A stretch of DNA of 64,000 nt from Pseudomonas sp. KU26590 (GTDB lineage Bacteria; Pseudomonadota; Gammaproteobacteria; Pseudomonadales; Pseudomonadaceae), in assembly GCF_026153515.1 (NCBI RefSeq), contig NZ_CP110644.1:1269501-1333500 (forward strand). Direction: 5' to 3'. The notes below the pieces were generated by a model, which had not been told where the DNA came from, made no database searches, and saw only the letters and a program-made list of their open reading frames with translations. The position numbers and the translations under genes were made by a program. Below are positions 44,409-52,116 of the stretch, in pieces. Within the stretch, counting starts at the first letter, position 1, and each line of letters starts with the position of its first letter.

Positions 44409-44750
44409 TCATGCCTTGGGCTTGAGCGGCTCGGCCGAGAACTTCACGCCGGCCAGTCCGTTGGCAATCAGCGCCCGAATGTTGCCGTGGTCGGAGCCTT
44501 CCGGTGTATCGAGCACAGAACGGTAGTGCTCGCCAAAAGCCAGCAGCGCTTCTTCATTGCTCAGGCCTTCCAGCAGCGCCAGGCCGAGGGTCTTGCACGA
44601 GCCTTCGTTCTGGCCAGCGGCGTTTTCCATCGGGCCATTGCTGAACGCCTGAGGCTGATAATCGTAATGCGCGGCGATGAAGGCCAGCGTGTCGGCGAAC
44701 AAGTGATGGCCGCTCGCGATGCTGGCACGCAGGGCGTTCAGGTCAGTCAT
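44409..44750 (-). CDS. HopJ-family protein
   Basis: A 113-residue acidic protein starting MTDLNALRASIASGHHLFAD, with YDYQPQAFSNGPMENAAGQN and EGSCKTLGLALLEGLSNEEA, which define the HopJ family. The family was named from a P. syringae type III effector, but it is widespread in non-pathogens, so a housekeeping role is likelier here. Start at 44750 with AAGGAA upstream; the first eight bases overlap the end of the DUF1244 gene, so the two are coupled. Confidence 0.85.
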   Translation of the reverse strand: MTDLNALRASIASGHHLFADTLAFIAAHYDYQPQAFSNGPMENAAGQNEGSCKTLGLALLEGLSNEEALLAFGEHYRSVLDTPEGSDHGNIRALIANGLAGVKFSAEPLKPKA

Positions 44751-45039
44751 GCTTCGGTTCCTTGGCGAACGCGGCTTGCTGCTCGGCGCTGGCTTCTTTC
44801 TGGTACGTGGATTTCCACTCGCTGTACGGCATGCCGTAAACCACTTCGCGGGCGTCATCCAGGGTGATGTCGATCTGCTTCTCGTCGGCCTCGGCCTTGT
44901 ACCACTTGGACAGACAGTTGCGACAGAAACCGGCGAGGTTCATCAGGTCGATGTTCTGCACGTCCTTGCGGCTGTCCAGGTGCGCAACCAGACGGCGGAA
45001 AGCGGCGGCTTCAAGTTCAAGACGTTGTTGCTCGGTCAT
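44743..45039 (-). CDS. DUF1244 small protein
   Basis: A 98-residue protein of the DUF1244 family: AAFRRLVAHLDSRKDVQNID, LMNLAGFCRNCLSKWYKAEA with a Cys pair, and YGMPYSEWKSTYQKEA. The family's function is unknown; conserved cysteines suggest a metal or redox role. Start at 45039; a longer frame to 45099 lacks a ribosome site. It overlaps the HopJ-family gene by eight bases. Confidence 0.85.
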   Translation of the reverse strand: MTEQQRLELEAAAFRRLVAHLDSRKDVQNIDLMNLAGFCRNCLSKWYKAEADEKQIDITLDDAREVVYGMPYSEWKSTYQKEASAEQQAAFAKEPKHD

Positions 45040-45128
45040 GGTGTGCTCTGTCGGAAGTAAAGATGGGCGGATGATAAGAGTGGCAGTCAGGCCGGGCAAG
45101 CGCGCACCCGCAAAGGCGAGCGCAGGAA

Positions 45129-45500
45129 TCAGCGCGCTGCCGCCAAGGTGATCGACACCGATTCGGCAAACCGCAGCGCGTGGGGCTTATCCACTTCGAC
45201 CTCGGCGTATTGCACTTCTTCATGGGTCATCACCAGGTCGAGCACTTCCTGGGTCAGGCGCTCAAGCAGGGCGAAGCGATTGCTTTCGACGTGCTGGATG
45301 ATGGCCTTGGTGATGGTCCGGTAGTTCAACGCGTGATCAATGTCGTTGTCGCGCACCGCTTCCTGGGCCGCGTACAGGATCGTCAGGTTGATCAGCACGT
45401 CCTGCTTGTTGAGGATTTCGGCTTCGTTGATGCCGATAAAGGTACGCAGGCACAAGTCTTTGACCCTGATGCGTGCGGTGCCGGGTTCGAGTCTTGCCAT
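45129..45500 (-). CDS. folX: Dihydroneopterin triphosphate 2'-epimerase
   Basis: A 123-residue FolB-fold enzyme that epimerises 7,8-dihydroneopterin triphosphate to dihydromonapterin triphosphate. It starts [20 protein letters not shown] and contains [19 protein letters not shown] and [20 protein letters not shown]. It is three bases downstream of folE and in one operon with folE and folM, which together make tetrahydromonapterin, the cofactor of phenylalanine hydroxylase in Pseudomonas. Confidence 0.9.
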   Translation of the reverse strand: MARLEPGTARIRVKDLCLRTFIGINEAEILNKQDVLINLTILYAAQEAVRDNDIDHALNYRTITKAIIQHVESNRFALLERLTQEVLDLVMTHEEVQYAEVEVDKPHALRFAESVSITLAAAR

Positions 45501-45503
45501 GGA

Positions 45504-46064
45504 CTACTTGCTCCGTCCGATCAATTGCAGAAATTCCATGCGGGTCGTGGTCGACTCGCGGAAGGCGCCGAGCATCACCGAGGTGTTCATGGTCGAGTTC
45601 TGCTTTTCAACGCCGCGCATCATCATGCACATGTGCTGAGCCTCGATCACCACGGCGACGCCTGCCGCCTTGGTCACGTCCCGAATCGCATCGGCGATCT
45701 GCCGCGTCAGGTTTTCCTGAATCTGCAGGCGTCGCGCGTACATATCGACGATGCGCGCGATTTTCGACAGGCCGAGGACTTTCCCGGTGGGGATATACGC
45801 CACGTGGGCCTTGCCAATGAAGGGCAGCAGGTGATGCTCGCACAGCGAATACAGCTCGATGTCTTTGACGATCACCATCTCGTCGCTTGCGGAGGCAAAC
45901 AGCGCGCCGTTGACGATCTCTTCCAGCGTCTGCTCGTAGCCGTGACACAGGTATTGCATCGCCTTGGCGGCGCGCTTGGGCGTATCCAGCAGGCCTTCGC
46001 GTTCAGGATCTTCACCCAGGCCGACGAGGATTTCACGGTAATGCTGTGGCAGTGACAGGGTCAT
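45504..46064 (-). CDS. folE: GTP cyclohydrolase I
   Basis: A 186-residue cytoplasmic enzyme opening GTP to dihydroneopterin triphosphate. The zinc ligands are Cys75 and His78 (LCEHHLLPF) and Cys146 ([11 protein letters not shown]), with the same 71-residue spacing as in E. coli Fol[21 protein letters not shown] and [12 protein letters not shown] are family blocks. Start ATG at 46064 with GAGGAA upstream; a TTG at 46067 is less likely. The folX gene follows after three bases. Confidence 0.94.
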   Translation of the reverse strand: MTLSLPQHYREILVGLGEDPEREGLLDTPKRAAKAMQYLCHGYEQTLEEIVNGALFASASDEMVIVKDIELYSLCEHHLLPFIGKAHVAYIPTGKVLGLSKIARIVDMYARRLQIQENLTRQIADAIRDVTKAAGVAVVIEAQHMCMMMRGVEKQNSTMNTSVMLGAFRESTTTRMEFLQLIGRSK

Positions 46065-46084
46065 CAATGGTTCCTCGGGGCGGC

Positions 46085-46795
46085 TTACTTGACGTGCCGT
46101 CCGCCGTTTACGGTCAGAGTGGTGCCGGTGACGTAGGGGTTATCCAGCAGATAGCGCACGCTCTGGTAAATGACCTCGGCGCCGGGCTCGATCCCCAAAG
46201 CCGATTTTTCCAGGGTGCGCGCGCGGTATGCCGCATCGTCGTCGGGTTGAAACATCAGCATGGCCGGGGCGATGCCGTTGACCTTGATATGGGGCGCATA
46301 ACGGGCTGCGAAGGAAAGGGTCAGGTTTTCCAGGCCTGCCTTGCTGGCGCTGTAAGCGATGTGCTTGCTGCTGCCCTTGCGCGTGACGTCGTCGCTGATG
46401 TGAATAATGTCGGCCGTCTCCGAGCGCCGCAACAACTCAGCGCAGTGCAGGTTGATGAGGTAGGGCGCCAGCATGTGAACACTGAACATCTGCACGAACA
46501 CATCCGCCTCATTCCCCGGTGTCTCGGCCAGCCAGTCGGACGCGTTGTGCACGATGGCCCTGAGACTGTCCGTCTGCTCTTTGAGTCGGTCGATGAAATC
46601 CAGGACGTTCGTCTCGGACGAAAAATCAGCCTGAAGCACCACGGCGCCGAGCGCCCTTAAATGCTCCACGCCCGGCCGCTCGCTGCGGTAGGTGACGATC
46701 ACAGGCTGGCCTTCCGCCAACAGACGTTCGGCGCAATACAGACCGACGCGCTGGCTGGCGCCAGTGATCAAGACAGGGGCAGGGGAGCAGGCCAT
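46085..46795 (-). CDS. folM: Dihydromonapterin reductase
   Basis: A 236-residue short-chain dehydrogenase. It has the NADPH loop [18 protein letters not shown] with the Arg typical of FolM/pteridine reductases, HNASDWLAE, the catalytic YSASK near residue 148, and [16 protein letters not shown]. FolM reduces dihydromonapterin to tetrahydromonapterin. It leads the operon folM-folE-folX (20-base gap to folE). Start ATG at 46795; a GTG at 46804 adds three residues. The operator at 46920 lies 125 bases upstream. Confidence 0.9.
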   Translation of the reverse strand: MACSPAPVLITGASQRVGLYCAERLLAEGQPVIVTYRSERPGVEHLRALGAVVLQADFSSETNVLDFIDRLKEQTDSLRAIVHNASDWLAETPGNEADVFVQMFSVHMLAPYLINLHCAELLRRSETADIIHISDDVTRKGSSKHIAYSASKAGLENLTLSFAARYAPHIKVNGIAPAMLMFQPDDDAAYRARTLEKSALGIEPGAEVIYQSVRYLLDNPYVTGTTLTVNGGRHVK

Positions 46796-46900
46796 GGTCG
46801 TCACGCATTCATCAACGGGGAGGGAGGTCGGGCGAATCGGTGCTGAATGGCGAACAGTGGATGCTCGCGTGCACCATCGAAAACGACCGTGGAGCAAAGT

Positions 46901-46943
46901 TACCCCAACGGTCGGTTCTTGTACAACTACAGAAAGCTGTACA
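46901..46943 (-). promoter_or_regulatory. folM-folE-folX promoter with LitR/PplR-type operator
   Basis: TGTACA (46920-46925) and TGTACA (46938-46943) flank exactly 12 bases. This equals the consensus I recall for the light-responsive MerR-family LitR homologues PplR1-3 of P. putida, T(G/A)TACA-N12-TGTA(C/T)A. On the minus strand TTGTAC (46926-46921 side) can serve as a -35 hexamer, with TAACTT 18 bases further as a -10, so a bound repressor would block the promoter. Darkness repression and blue-light induction of the operon are inferred. Confidence 0.65.
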
Positions 46944-47023
46944 TGTTTTTGAGGCGGTCCTGCGCCGTGGATTGTATGGCCGGCATTCGCCGCAGCTGCC
47001 GTGAGAACGCTTGTCGCCGAAGG

Positions 47024-47593
47024 CTAGTGAGGAGACGCCGGCTCGGTTCCGTTGACCTGAGCTGGGGTATTGCTGTGCAACCACCCCGCCAGCAGATGGG
47101 TCGACAGCGGGATAAACCAGAACACCATCAATGGCGTAAGGATCAAGGTGCTGATCATGATGCGCGGAAACAAGTCCAGCTGACTGAGCAGCGGGCCCAG
47201 CGCGAAGTTGAAGATCAGCGACACCGGGAAGAACGCCAGCCAGATGGCAACGGCTTGCTTCCAGCGCGGCGGGCGCTGACCGACAGCGCCAAACCAGCCT
47301 TCGATGCCGCTCACCCGGTGCACTGAATTCTTGGCAAACAGGCCACTGCCGCGCACCAGCCAGGAGCGTCGGGAGGCAGAATGCTCCCAGGCGTGCATGG
47401 TGGCTTGGTCGGCGAAGCGGAAAATAATCTGGAATTCGTCATCCCCGGGCGGCGGAGCGAGCACGCCTGACCCGAGATAGCCGGGAAAGTCTGTAGCGAG
47501 TTGTTCGCCTTCATGCAGCCAGGCAATCAGCTCCTGATAGCGGCCATGGGCGACGCGACGGGCAACCATCAGCGTGACGGGTGAGGTAGACAT
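47024..47593 (-). CDS. Antibiotic-biosynthesis-monooxygenase-domain membrane protein
   Basis: A 189-residue protein with an N-terminal ABM-type ferredoxin-like domain (VARRVAHGRYQELIAWLHEG and FQIIFRFADQATMHAWEHSA) and two C-terminal membrane helices (AVAIWLAFFPVSLIFNFALG and MISTLILTPLMVFWFIPLST). This form is common in Pseudomonas; the substrate is unknown and the soluble domain should face the cytoplasm. It is upstream of the fol operon on the same strand but separated by that operon's promoter. Confidence 0.85.
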   Translation of the reverse strand: MSTSPVTLMVARRVAHGRYQELIAWLHEGEQLATDFPGYLGSGVLAPPPGDDEFQIIFRFADQATMHAWEHSASRRSWLVRGSGLFAKNSVHRVSGIEGWFGAVGQRPPRWKQAVAIWLAFFPVSLIFNFALGPLLSQLDLFPRIMISTLILTPLMVFWFIPLSTHLLAGWLHSNTPAQVNGTEPASPH

Positions 47594-47780
47594 TGTGTAT
47601 CTCCGATAAACACGTGAGGTTCCCGGGTAGGGAAATCACATGACGTGGCGCCGGGGTGGTGGCGATGCGTCAGCTTCACTGGAAGAAGCAAGCAAGGATT
47701 ATTCCTGAATCTTGCGATAAAGCCAGAGGTGTTTGTCGGACGGAAGAGGGTGCTGCGAAGGATCGCCTGATCAGGCAATC

Positions 47781-48386
47781 CTAGAGATGCATGGAGGGGT
47801 GAATCTTGCGGTGTTCCTGAAGGATGTACTGACGCAGGCGTTCAGTGTCTTCTTTACTGTTCTGACTCAACCGATATGCCGCAAGACCATGATGATTCAG
47901 GCGTTCGAAGGTGCCACGCAAGGCGATTGGCTCATAACCCTGGGGCGTGAACCACGCGGCGAATGACTTCGGCGGCTTGGTCTGCTTGCGCATCTCCAGC
48001 AGGATGCCCTTGAACGAGATTTCATGAACCCAGAGTGCGGTGAGCGAGCCCTTTGCGGTCTCCAGCGGCATCGGCTCAGGCAGCATCAGGCGCCATGGAC
48101 GAATACGTGGGCCTTCCTCGAAGATGCTCGGCGCACCCAGCTCCAGATGCAGCGCATGAAATTCGTCTTCCACCAGATGCAGCGGGAAGGTCATTTGCTG
48201 ATTATCGAACTGGGCCTGAATCGTGACTTGCTCATGGGCCGCCAGGCGAGTCAGCAGATCCTGAATCTGCACGCCGCCATTCACCACCAGACTGCTGGAT
48301 TTGTCGCCCAGATTCAGCGTGGGGTTGTGCTGCATCTTCTGGATGAACTCCAGTTCATCCGGCGTGAGGATATTGTCGCGCTGCAT
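47781..48386 (-). CDS. PilZ-like / YcgR-related protein, degenerate c-di-GMP motif
   Basis: A 201-residue cytoplasmic protein. The N-terminal half (GVQIQDLLTRLAAHEQVTIQ) resembles the YcgR N-domain; the C-terminal half has RIRPWR and EISFKGILLEM, which look like the two parts of a PilZ c-di-GMP-binding site (RXXXR and D/NXSXXG), though the second part lacks the usual Asp/Asn. It may be a c-di-GMP receptor or a degenerate relative. Start ATG at 48386; a TTG six bases earlier is less likely. Confidence 0.55.
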   Translation of the reverse strand: MQRDNILTPDELEFIQKMQHNPTLNLGDKSSSLVVNGGVQIQDLLTRLAAHEQVTIQAQFDNQQMTFPLHLVEDEFHALHLELGAPSIFEEGPRIRPWRLMLPEPMPLETAKGSLTALWVHEISFKGILLEMRKQTKPPKSFAAWFTPQGYEPIALRGTFERLNHHGLAAYRLSQNSKEDTERLRQYILQEHRKIHPSMHL

Positions 48387-48762
48387 GATCAAGCTCGATT
48401 AACCGGTTATTGGAAGAGCAGACCGATGGTTCGCCCTTTGGTTGTGACCGTTCGTCAGTTGCGGCATGTTACCCCTTCAGGATTTCATTCTCCAGCCGAG
48501 CTTGCGCCCGTTCGGCATTAAACTCGACCCCTTGTGCCGAGGATATGACCGTTTCACCGTTTCGGCCACAGCACTGATCTGAAAGTAGTACAGAGAATAG
48601 AGATCGGACAGGAGATTTCGAGCAGGGTTGAAAGTCATTTGCATCAATGCCTCGCTCATCACCTGGCATGCCGTTTGGCAGCGCGATGTGGTAGGGAGTC
48701 CAAGACATCGCGCCGAGCTGAGGCATAATGCCGCACGATTTTACCCGTCACAGGATTAACCC
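48387..48762. other. 376-base gap between PilZ-like gene and flavodoxin
   Basis: Holds the divergent promoters. A minus-strand frame at 48469-48726 lacks a ribosome site and familiar sequence. Nothing else recognised. Confidence 0.5.
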
Positions 48763-49218
48763 ATGAAAGTCGCCGTTATTGCGGGCTCGGTGTATGGCTC
48801 GGCTGAAGAGGTCGCCCGCCACGCCCAACAGATCATCAAGGATGCAGGGCACGAGGTGCTGTTCAATCCGCGCACCAGCCTTGCCGATTTGCAGGCCTTT
48901 GCACCCCAAGCCCTGCTGGCAGTGAGCTCGACCACCGGGATGGGCGAGCTGCCGGATAATATTCAGCCGCTCTACCACCAAATCCGCGACGCGCTGCCTG
49001 CTGCATGGCGCGGGTTGCCCGGCGGCGTGATCGCCTTGGGCGATGCGAGTTACGGCGATACATTTTGTGCGGGCGGCGAGTTGATGCGCGAGCTCTTCGG
49101 CGAACTGGGGATCCGTGAGGTGCAGGAGATGCTGCGTCTGGACGCCAGCGAGACCGTCACGCCGGAAAGCGATGCCGAGCCCTGGCTGGCAGCGTTCATC
49201 GGGCAACTGAATAGCTGA
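48763..49218 (+). CDS. Flavodoxin (MioC-like)
   Basis: A 151-residue FMN-binding electron carrier. The phosphate loop is AGSVYGSAEEVAR (6-18), and STTGMGELPDNI and GDASYGDTFCAGGELM are the flavin-contacting loops. It is close to MioC-type flavodoxins and matches the position of P. aeruginosa PA3435 near the folM region. The partner enzyme is unknown. Start at 48763 with a weak CAGGATTAACCC upstream. Confidence 0.88.
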   Translation: MKVAVIAGSVYGSAEEVARHAQQIIKDAGHEVLFNPRTSLADLQAFAPQALLAVSSTTGMGELPDNIQPLYHQIRDALPAAWRGLPGGVIALGDASYGDTFCAGGELMRELFGELGIREVQEMLRLDASETVTPESDAEPWLAAFIGQLNS

Positions 49219-49429
49219 GTGGCGTGCGCTTGACGACCCCGTCCCGGCCGAGACATGCCCATGCCATCCCCCAGCGTTATTGATCACTATTCAGCGTGTC
49301 CCGTGTTGATTGTGACCCGACTCCGAGTCGTTGACACTCGATGACCATTACGCCCGCATCTGCTTCCGCTGACCCCTGATGAGTCCGGGGCTTTGTATGC
49401 AGAGCGGCTTCATCATTGGGGAGAGCAAC

Positions 49430-50338
49430 ATGAGCGAGTCCGTACGTTTCGAAGACAAAGTGGTGATCGTCACCGGAGCGGGCGGCGGACTGGGGCGAGC
49501 TCACGCATTGTTGTTCGCGCAACACGGCGCGCGGGTGATCGTTAACGACCTTGGCGGCTCCGCCCATGGCGAAGGCGCCAATGCCTCGGCGGCGGATCGG
49601 GTGGTTGCGGAAATTCGTGAAGCAGGCGGCGAGGCGGTTGCCAATCATGATTCGGTCACCGACGGCGACAAGATCGTCCAGAATGCTCTCGATGCCTTCG
49701 GCCGCGTAGACGTCGTGGTCAACAACGCTGGCATTCTGCGCGACAAAAGCTTCGCCAAAATGGAAGACGCCGACTGGGATCTGGTTTACCGCGTGCATGT
49801 CGAAGGCGCCTACAAAGTCACCCACGCCGCCTGGCCCCATTTGCGGGACCAGAACTACGGCCGCATCATCTTCACCTCGTCCACTTCCGGCATCTACGGC
49901 AACTTCGGTCAGGCCAACTACGGCATGGCCAAGCTCGGCCTGTACGGTTTGACGCGCACGCTCGCGGTTGAAGGGCGCAAAAACAACATCCTCGTCAACG
50001 CCATCGCCCCGACCGGCGGCACCCGCATGACCGAAGGCCTGATCCCGGCCAGCGTGTTCGAGCTGCTCAAACCCGAATTGGTAAGCCCTCTGGTGGTGTA
50101 CCTGGGCAGTGAGCAGTGCCAGGAAAGTGCCGGCCTGTATGAAGTGGGTGGCGGCTGGATCGGCAAAGTCCGCTGGGAACGCAGTCTGGGCGCCGGCTTC
50201 GACCCACACGCAGGCTTTTCACCGGAGGACGTCGCGGCGCAGTGGCAGACCATCAGTGACTTCAGCGATGCGGTGCATCCGGCTGACAACGTCGAAGCGC
50301 TCAAGGAAATGATGGCCAATTTGCAGAAATTTGCCTGA
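49430..50338 (+). CDS. Short-chain dehydrogenase, MFE-2-type 3-hydroxyacyl-CoA dehydrogenase
   Basis: A 302-residue SDR. NAD-binding VIVTGAGGGLGRAHALLFAQ, then VNDLGGSAHGEGANASAADR, a loop typical of the multifunctional-enzyme-2 (17-beta-HSD4) group, NNAGILRDKSFAKM, catalytic Ser near TSSTSGIYGNFGQANYGMAK with Tyr-X3-Lys. It probably oxidises 3-hydroxyacyl-CoA esters in beta-oxidation. Start at 49430 with GGGGAGAG upstream. Confidence 0.88.
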   Translation: MSESVRFEDKVVIVTGAGGGLGRAHALLFAQHGARVIVNDLGGSAHGEGANASAADRVVAEIREAGGEAVANHDSVTDGDKIVQNALDAFGRVDVVVNNAGILRDKSFAKMEDADWDLVYRVHVEGAYKVTHAAWPHLRDQNYGRIIFTSSTSGIYGNFGQANYGMAKLGLYGLTRTLAVEGRKNNILVNAIAPTGGTRMTEGLIPASVFELLKPELVSPLVVYLGSEQCQESAGLYEVGGGWIGKVRWERSLGAGFDPHAGFSPEDVAAQWQTISDFSDAVHPADNVEALKEMMANLQKFA

Positions 50339-50523
50339 TCGTTGTTGGATCTATAAGCGGCCAGTTCGGGCGATCGAACGGGCCGTTTTTGTAGGAGGCT
50401 TATTTGCAGCGATGTAGGAACGGTCTCTGAATCAGGCAATGATTCCGTCTTCGCTTTTTCAGCCTCAACCCCACCAGAGCTCGCCCGACACTCCTGAGGA
50501 TCAACCGATTTTCAGGAGGTTTT

Positions 50524-51048
50524 ATGATTGGCAATTTGAGCAAGGTGCAAGAGCGGCTCAGGGTATACAGCGCTGTCCCGGATAAGCAGTTCAATGCGAG
50601 GTCCGGGCTTAATCCTCAGGAGGAAGCGGTAAAGCAGAAGGTACGTCAGTATTGGGCGGACAAGAGCATCCCTGATGTTAAAAAGCTGGAGGGCTTGAAC
50701 ATCAATCTGGCTGGATTTGATCCGCGTAAGACCAGTAACAGGCAACTGATGGAAATCGGCGTTTTACTGGCCGAGCAGGGAATTATTGATGGAGACCTTA
50801 TTGGCTCTATGTCTAGCATCAATGTCGAGTTTGATGCGCTGGGAAACGAGATCAATATGGACAAGGAGGTCAATGCGTATGAGTTCTTCACCCAGCAATT
50901 CGATCGACTGCAGGACTCTATCAAGCAAGGCAATGAAATGGCGAAAGGCGCCGTGGTGGATCTGAACGCCGCTGTTTCTGTGCTGATGGCACTGGAGGAA
51001 CATGCTAAGCGTCCTCGCGAGCGTTCATTGGTGAATATTCGTGCCTGA
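50524..51048 (+). CDS. Unknown soluble protein with strong ribosome site
   Basis: A 174-residue polar, mostly helical protein starting MIGNLSKVQERLRVYSAVPD, with FDPRKTSNRQLMEIGVLLAE, ISTMS-like SSINVEFDALGNEIN and EFFTQQFDRLQDSIKQGNEM. TCAGGAGGTTTT upstream is a very strong ribosome site. No family recognised and no signal peptide. GC is lower than in neighbours, which suggests an accessory gene. Composition would suit a secreted effector or a chaperone-like protein, but this cannot be decided. Confidence 0.7.
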   Translation: MIGNLSKVQERLRVYSAVPDKQFNARSGLNPQEEAVKQKVRQYWADKSIPDVKKLEGLNINLAGFDPRKTSNRQLMEIGVLLAEQGIIDGDLIGSMSSINVEFDALGNEINMDKEVNAYEFFTQQFDRLQDSIKQGNEMAKGAVVDLNAAVSVLMALEEHAKRPRERSLVNIRA

Positions 51049-51100
51049 AGGATGTAGGTGCGGCCTGGGGCACAGCCAGTGTGTCCCAGGCCTTCAGCTG

Positions 51101-51499
51101 TTACATGGGGACGACGTAGCTTCCGGAGTAGCTGGTTGACTTAGGACTTTGTCGGTTATCTATCACCAGCCGGAATGTGCCAGCACCGAACAAGCCTGAT
51201 GGGTCGTACATCGGTCTAGTTATCGAAGACCAACTGCCACCTTGAAGCTGTTGGACGAACACAGGAACTTGTCCTGAAGCGCCTGTCACATTGAAGTGAT
51301 GGGAAGTCGTCCCGCAGGTCACTGTGTACGGCCCATAGATCACCCGTTCCTCATTTGGGTTAACGGTGCCGGCCGGAATAGCGCCTGAAATCTTGGTGCA
51401 GAAATTCATCGTGCTTGCAGCAGGTTGCGCTGCAGTTACACCAGCAAGCGACACCAGGCTTGCCACCAGAATCAGTGAAGTCATTTTTTTCTTGAACAT
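51101..51499 (-). CDS. Small secreted protein, unknown
   Basis: A 132-residue protein with a signal peptide (MFKKKMTSLILVASLVSLAG VTAA, cleavage near residue 24). The mature domain looks beta-rich with two cysteines (NFCTK and VTCGT) likely to form a disulfide, and a C-terminal FRLVIDNRQSPKSTSYSGSY. A GGAG ribosome site lies upstream of the ATG at 51499. No family recognised. Confidence 0.7.
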   Translation of the reverse strand: MFKKKMTSLILVASLVSLAGVTAAQPAASTMNFCTKISGAIPAGTVNPNEERVIYGPYTVTCGTTSHHFNVTGASGQVPVFVQQLQGGSWSSITRPMYDPSGLFGAGTFRLVIDNRQSPKSTSYSGSYVVPM

Positions 51500-51696
51500 G
51501 TTAGAGCTCCATTAGCCATTTATTGTTGGGTATCGTCGCGCGGTCTGCACCTCGCCGATGACTAATGTTTAAACAGAACGTTGTGTAGGAATGTCGCTAG
51601 AAATGCTGTGGGATTTTTCTGAGCTTTGTTTTTGAGAGGGAAGGATGGACCCGCGCTGGCGTAAGGGTTCTGAGAAATCGTCACTTGAACGCAAAG

Positions 51697-51724
51697 CAAA
51701 AAAAAACCGCTGCAATCGCAGCGG
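51697..51724 (-). terminator. Orphan intrinsic terminator (possible small RNA end)
   Basis: On the minus strand CCGCTGC pairs with GCAGCGG around GATT, followed by nine or more T residues. The nearest minus-strand gene start upstream is past the toxin gene, so it may end an unannotated small RNA beginning near 51900. Confidence 0.7.
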
Positions 51725-51861
51725 CAAAATGAGACGTCGAATTCAGGAGCTTCAAAACACAACGTCGGTGACGCGGGGCGAGCACATCCAGTCCGTGCAA
51801 AAACAGCGTTCCTGCGAAGGCCTTGGGGGCTGTGCTCAGATGGCGCGAAGGTTAAGGGGTT

Positions 51862-51919
51862 TACTGTTACTGAAACAGTTGGCTTTTTGACAAGCAGTGT
51901 TACAGCCACAGTAACAGTA
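51862..51919. promoter_or_regulatory. 11-base inverted repeat upstream of the large toxin gene
   Basis: TACTGTTACTG (51862-51872) and CAGTAACAGTA (51909-51919) are perfect reverse complements. A third related half-site GTGTTACAGC lies between them. Such spaced dyads are often regulator sites or a hairpin at an RNA start. No matching regulator is known to me. Confidence 0.4.
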
Positions 51920-52116
51920 GGAGTGCGCGGCGGATTATCAGCGAATGACGCTTTTTCCTGCATAGCTCGTCGGCGCAGGGTGCCGCGTGGCATCAATAGT
52001 TATTCCATCGGTCAGCGATACAGCACTTTAAATAACAGCTCTTTTGGGCTGCTCACGTATTTCACACTTTGGCTGGATGCCTTGGTGGCGCGGGCAGTCA
52101 TCCTGGAGCTGTAACG

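Larger units (their letters stand above)
51500..52116. other. 617-base gap with an orphan terminator and a long dyad
   Basis: No clear protein gene. It contains a minus-strand terminator (51697-51724) with no identified gene feeding it, and an 11-base perfect inverted repeat (51862-51919). A minus frame 51562-51996 spans both but is Cys/Ser/Thr-rich and not protein-like. The right end supplies CTGGAGCT for the toxin gene. Confidence 0.55.

Noticed and set aside
50391..50424. TGTAGGAGGCTTATTTGCAGCGATGTAGGA... as a third REP
   Set aside because: Only partial similarity to the REP arm and no inverted partner; too degenerate to call.
51562..51996. 144-codon minus frame before the large toxin
   Set aside because: Runs through the orphan terminator and dyad, is Cys/Thr/Phe-rich in a non-protein-like way and has no ribosome site.
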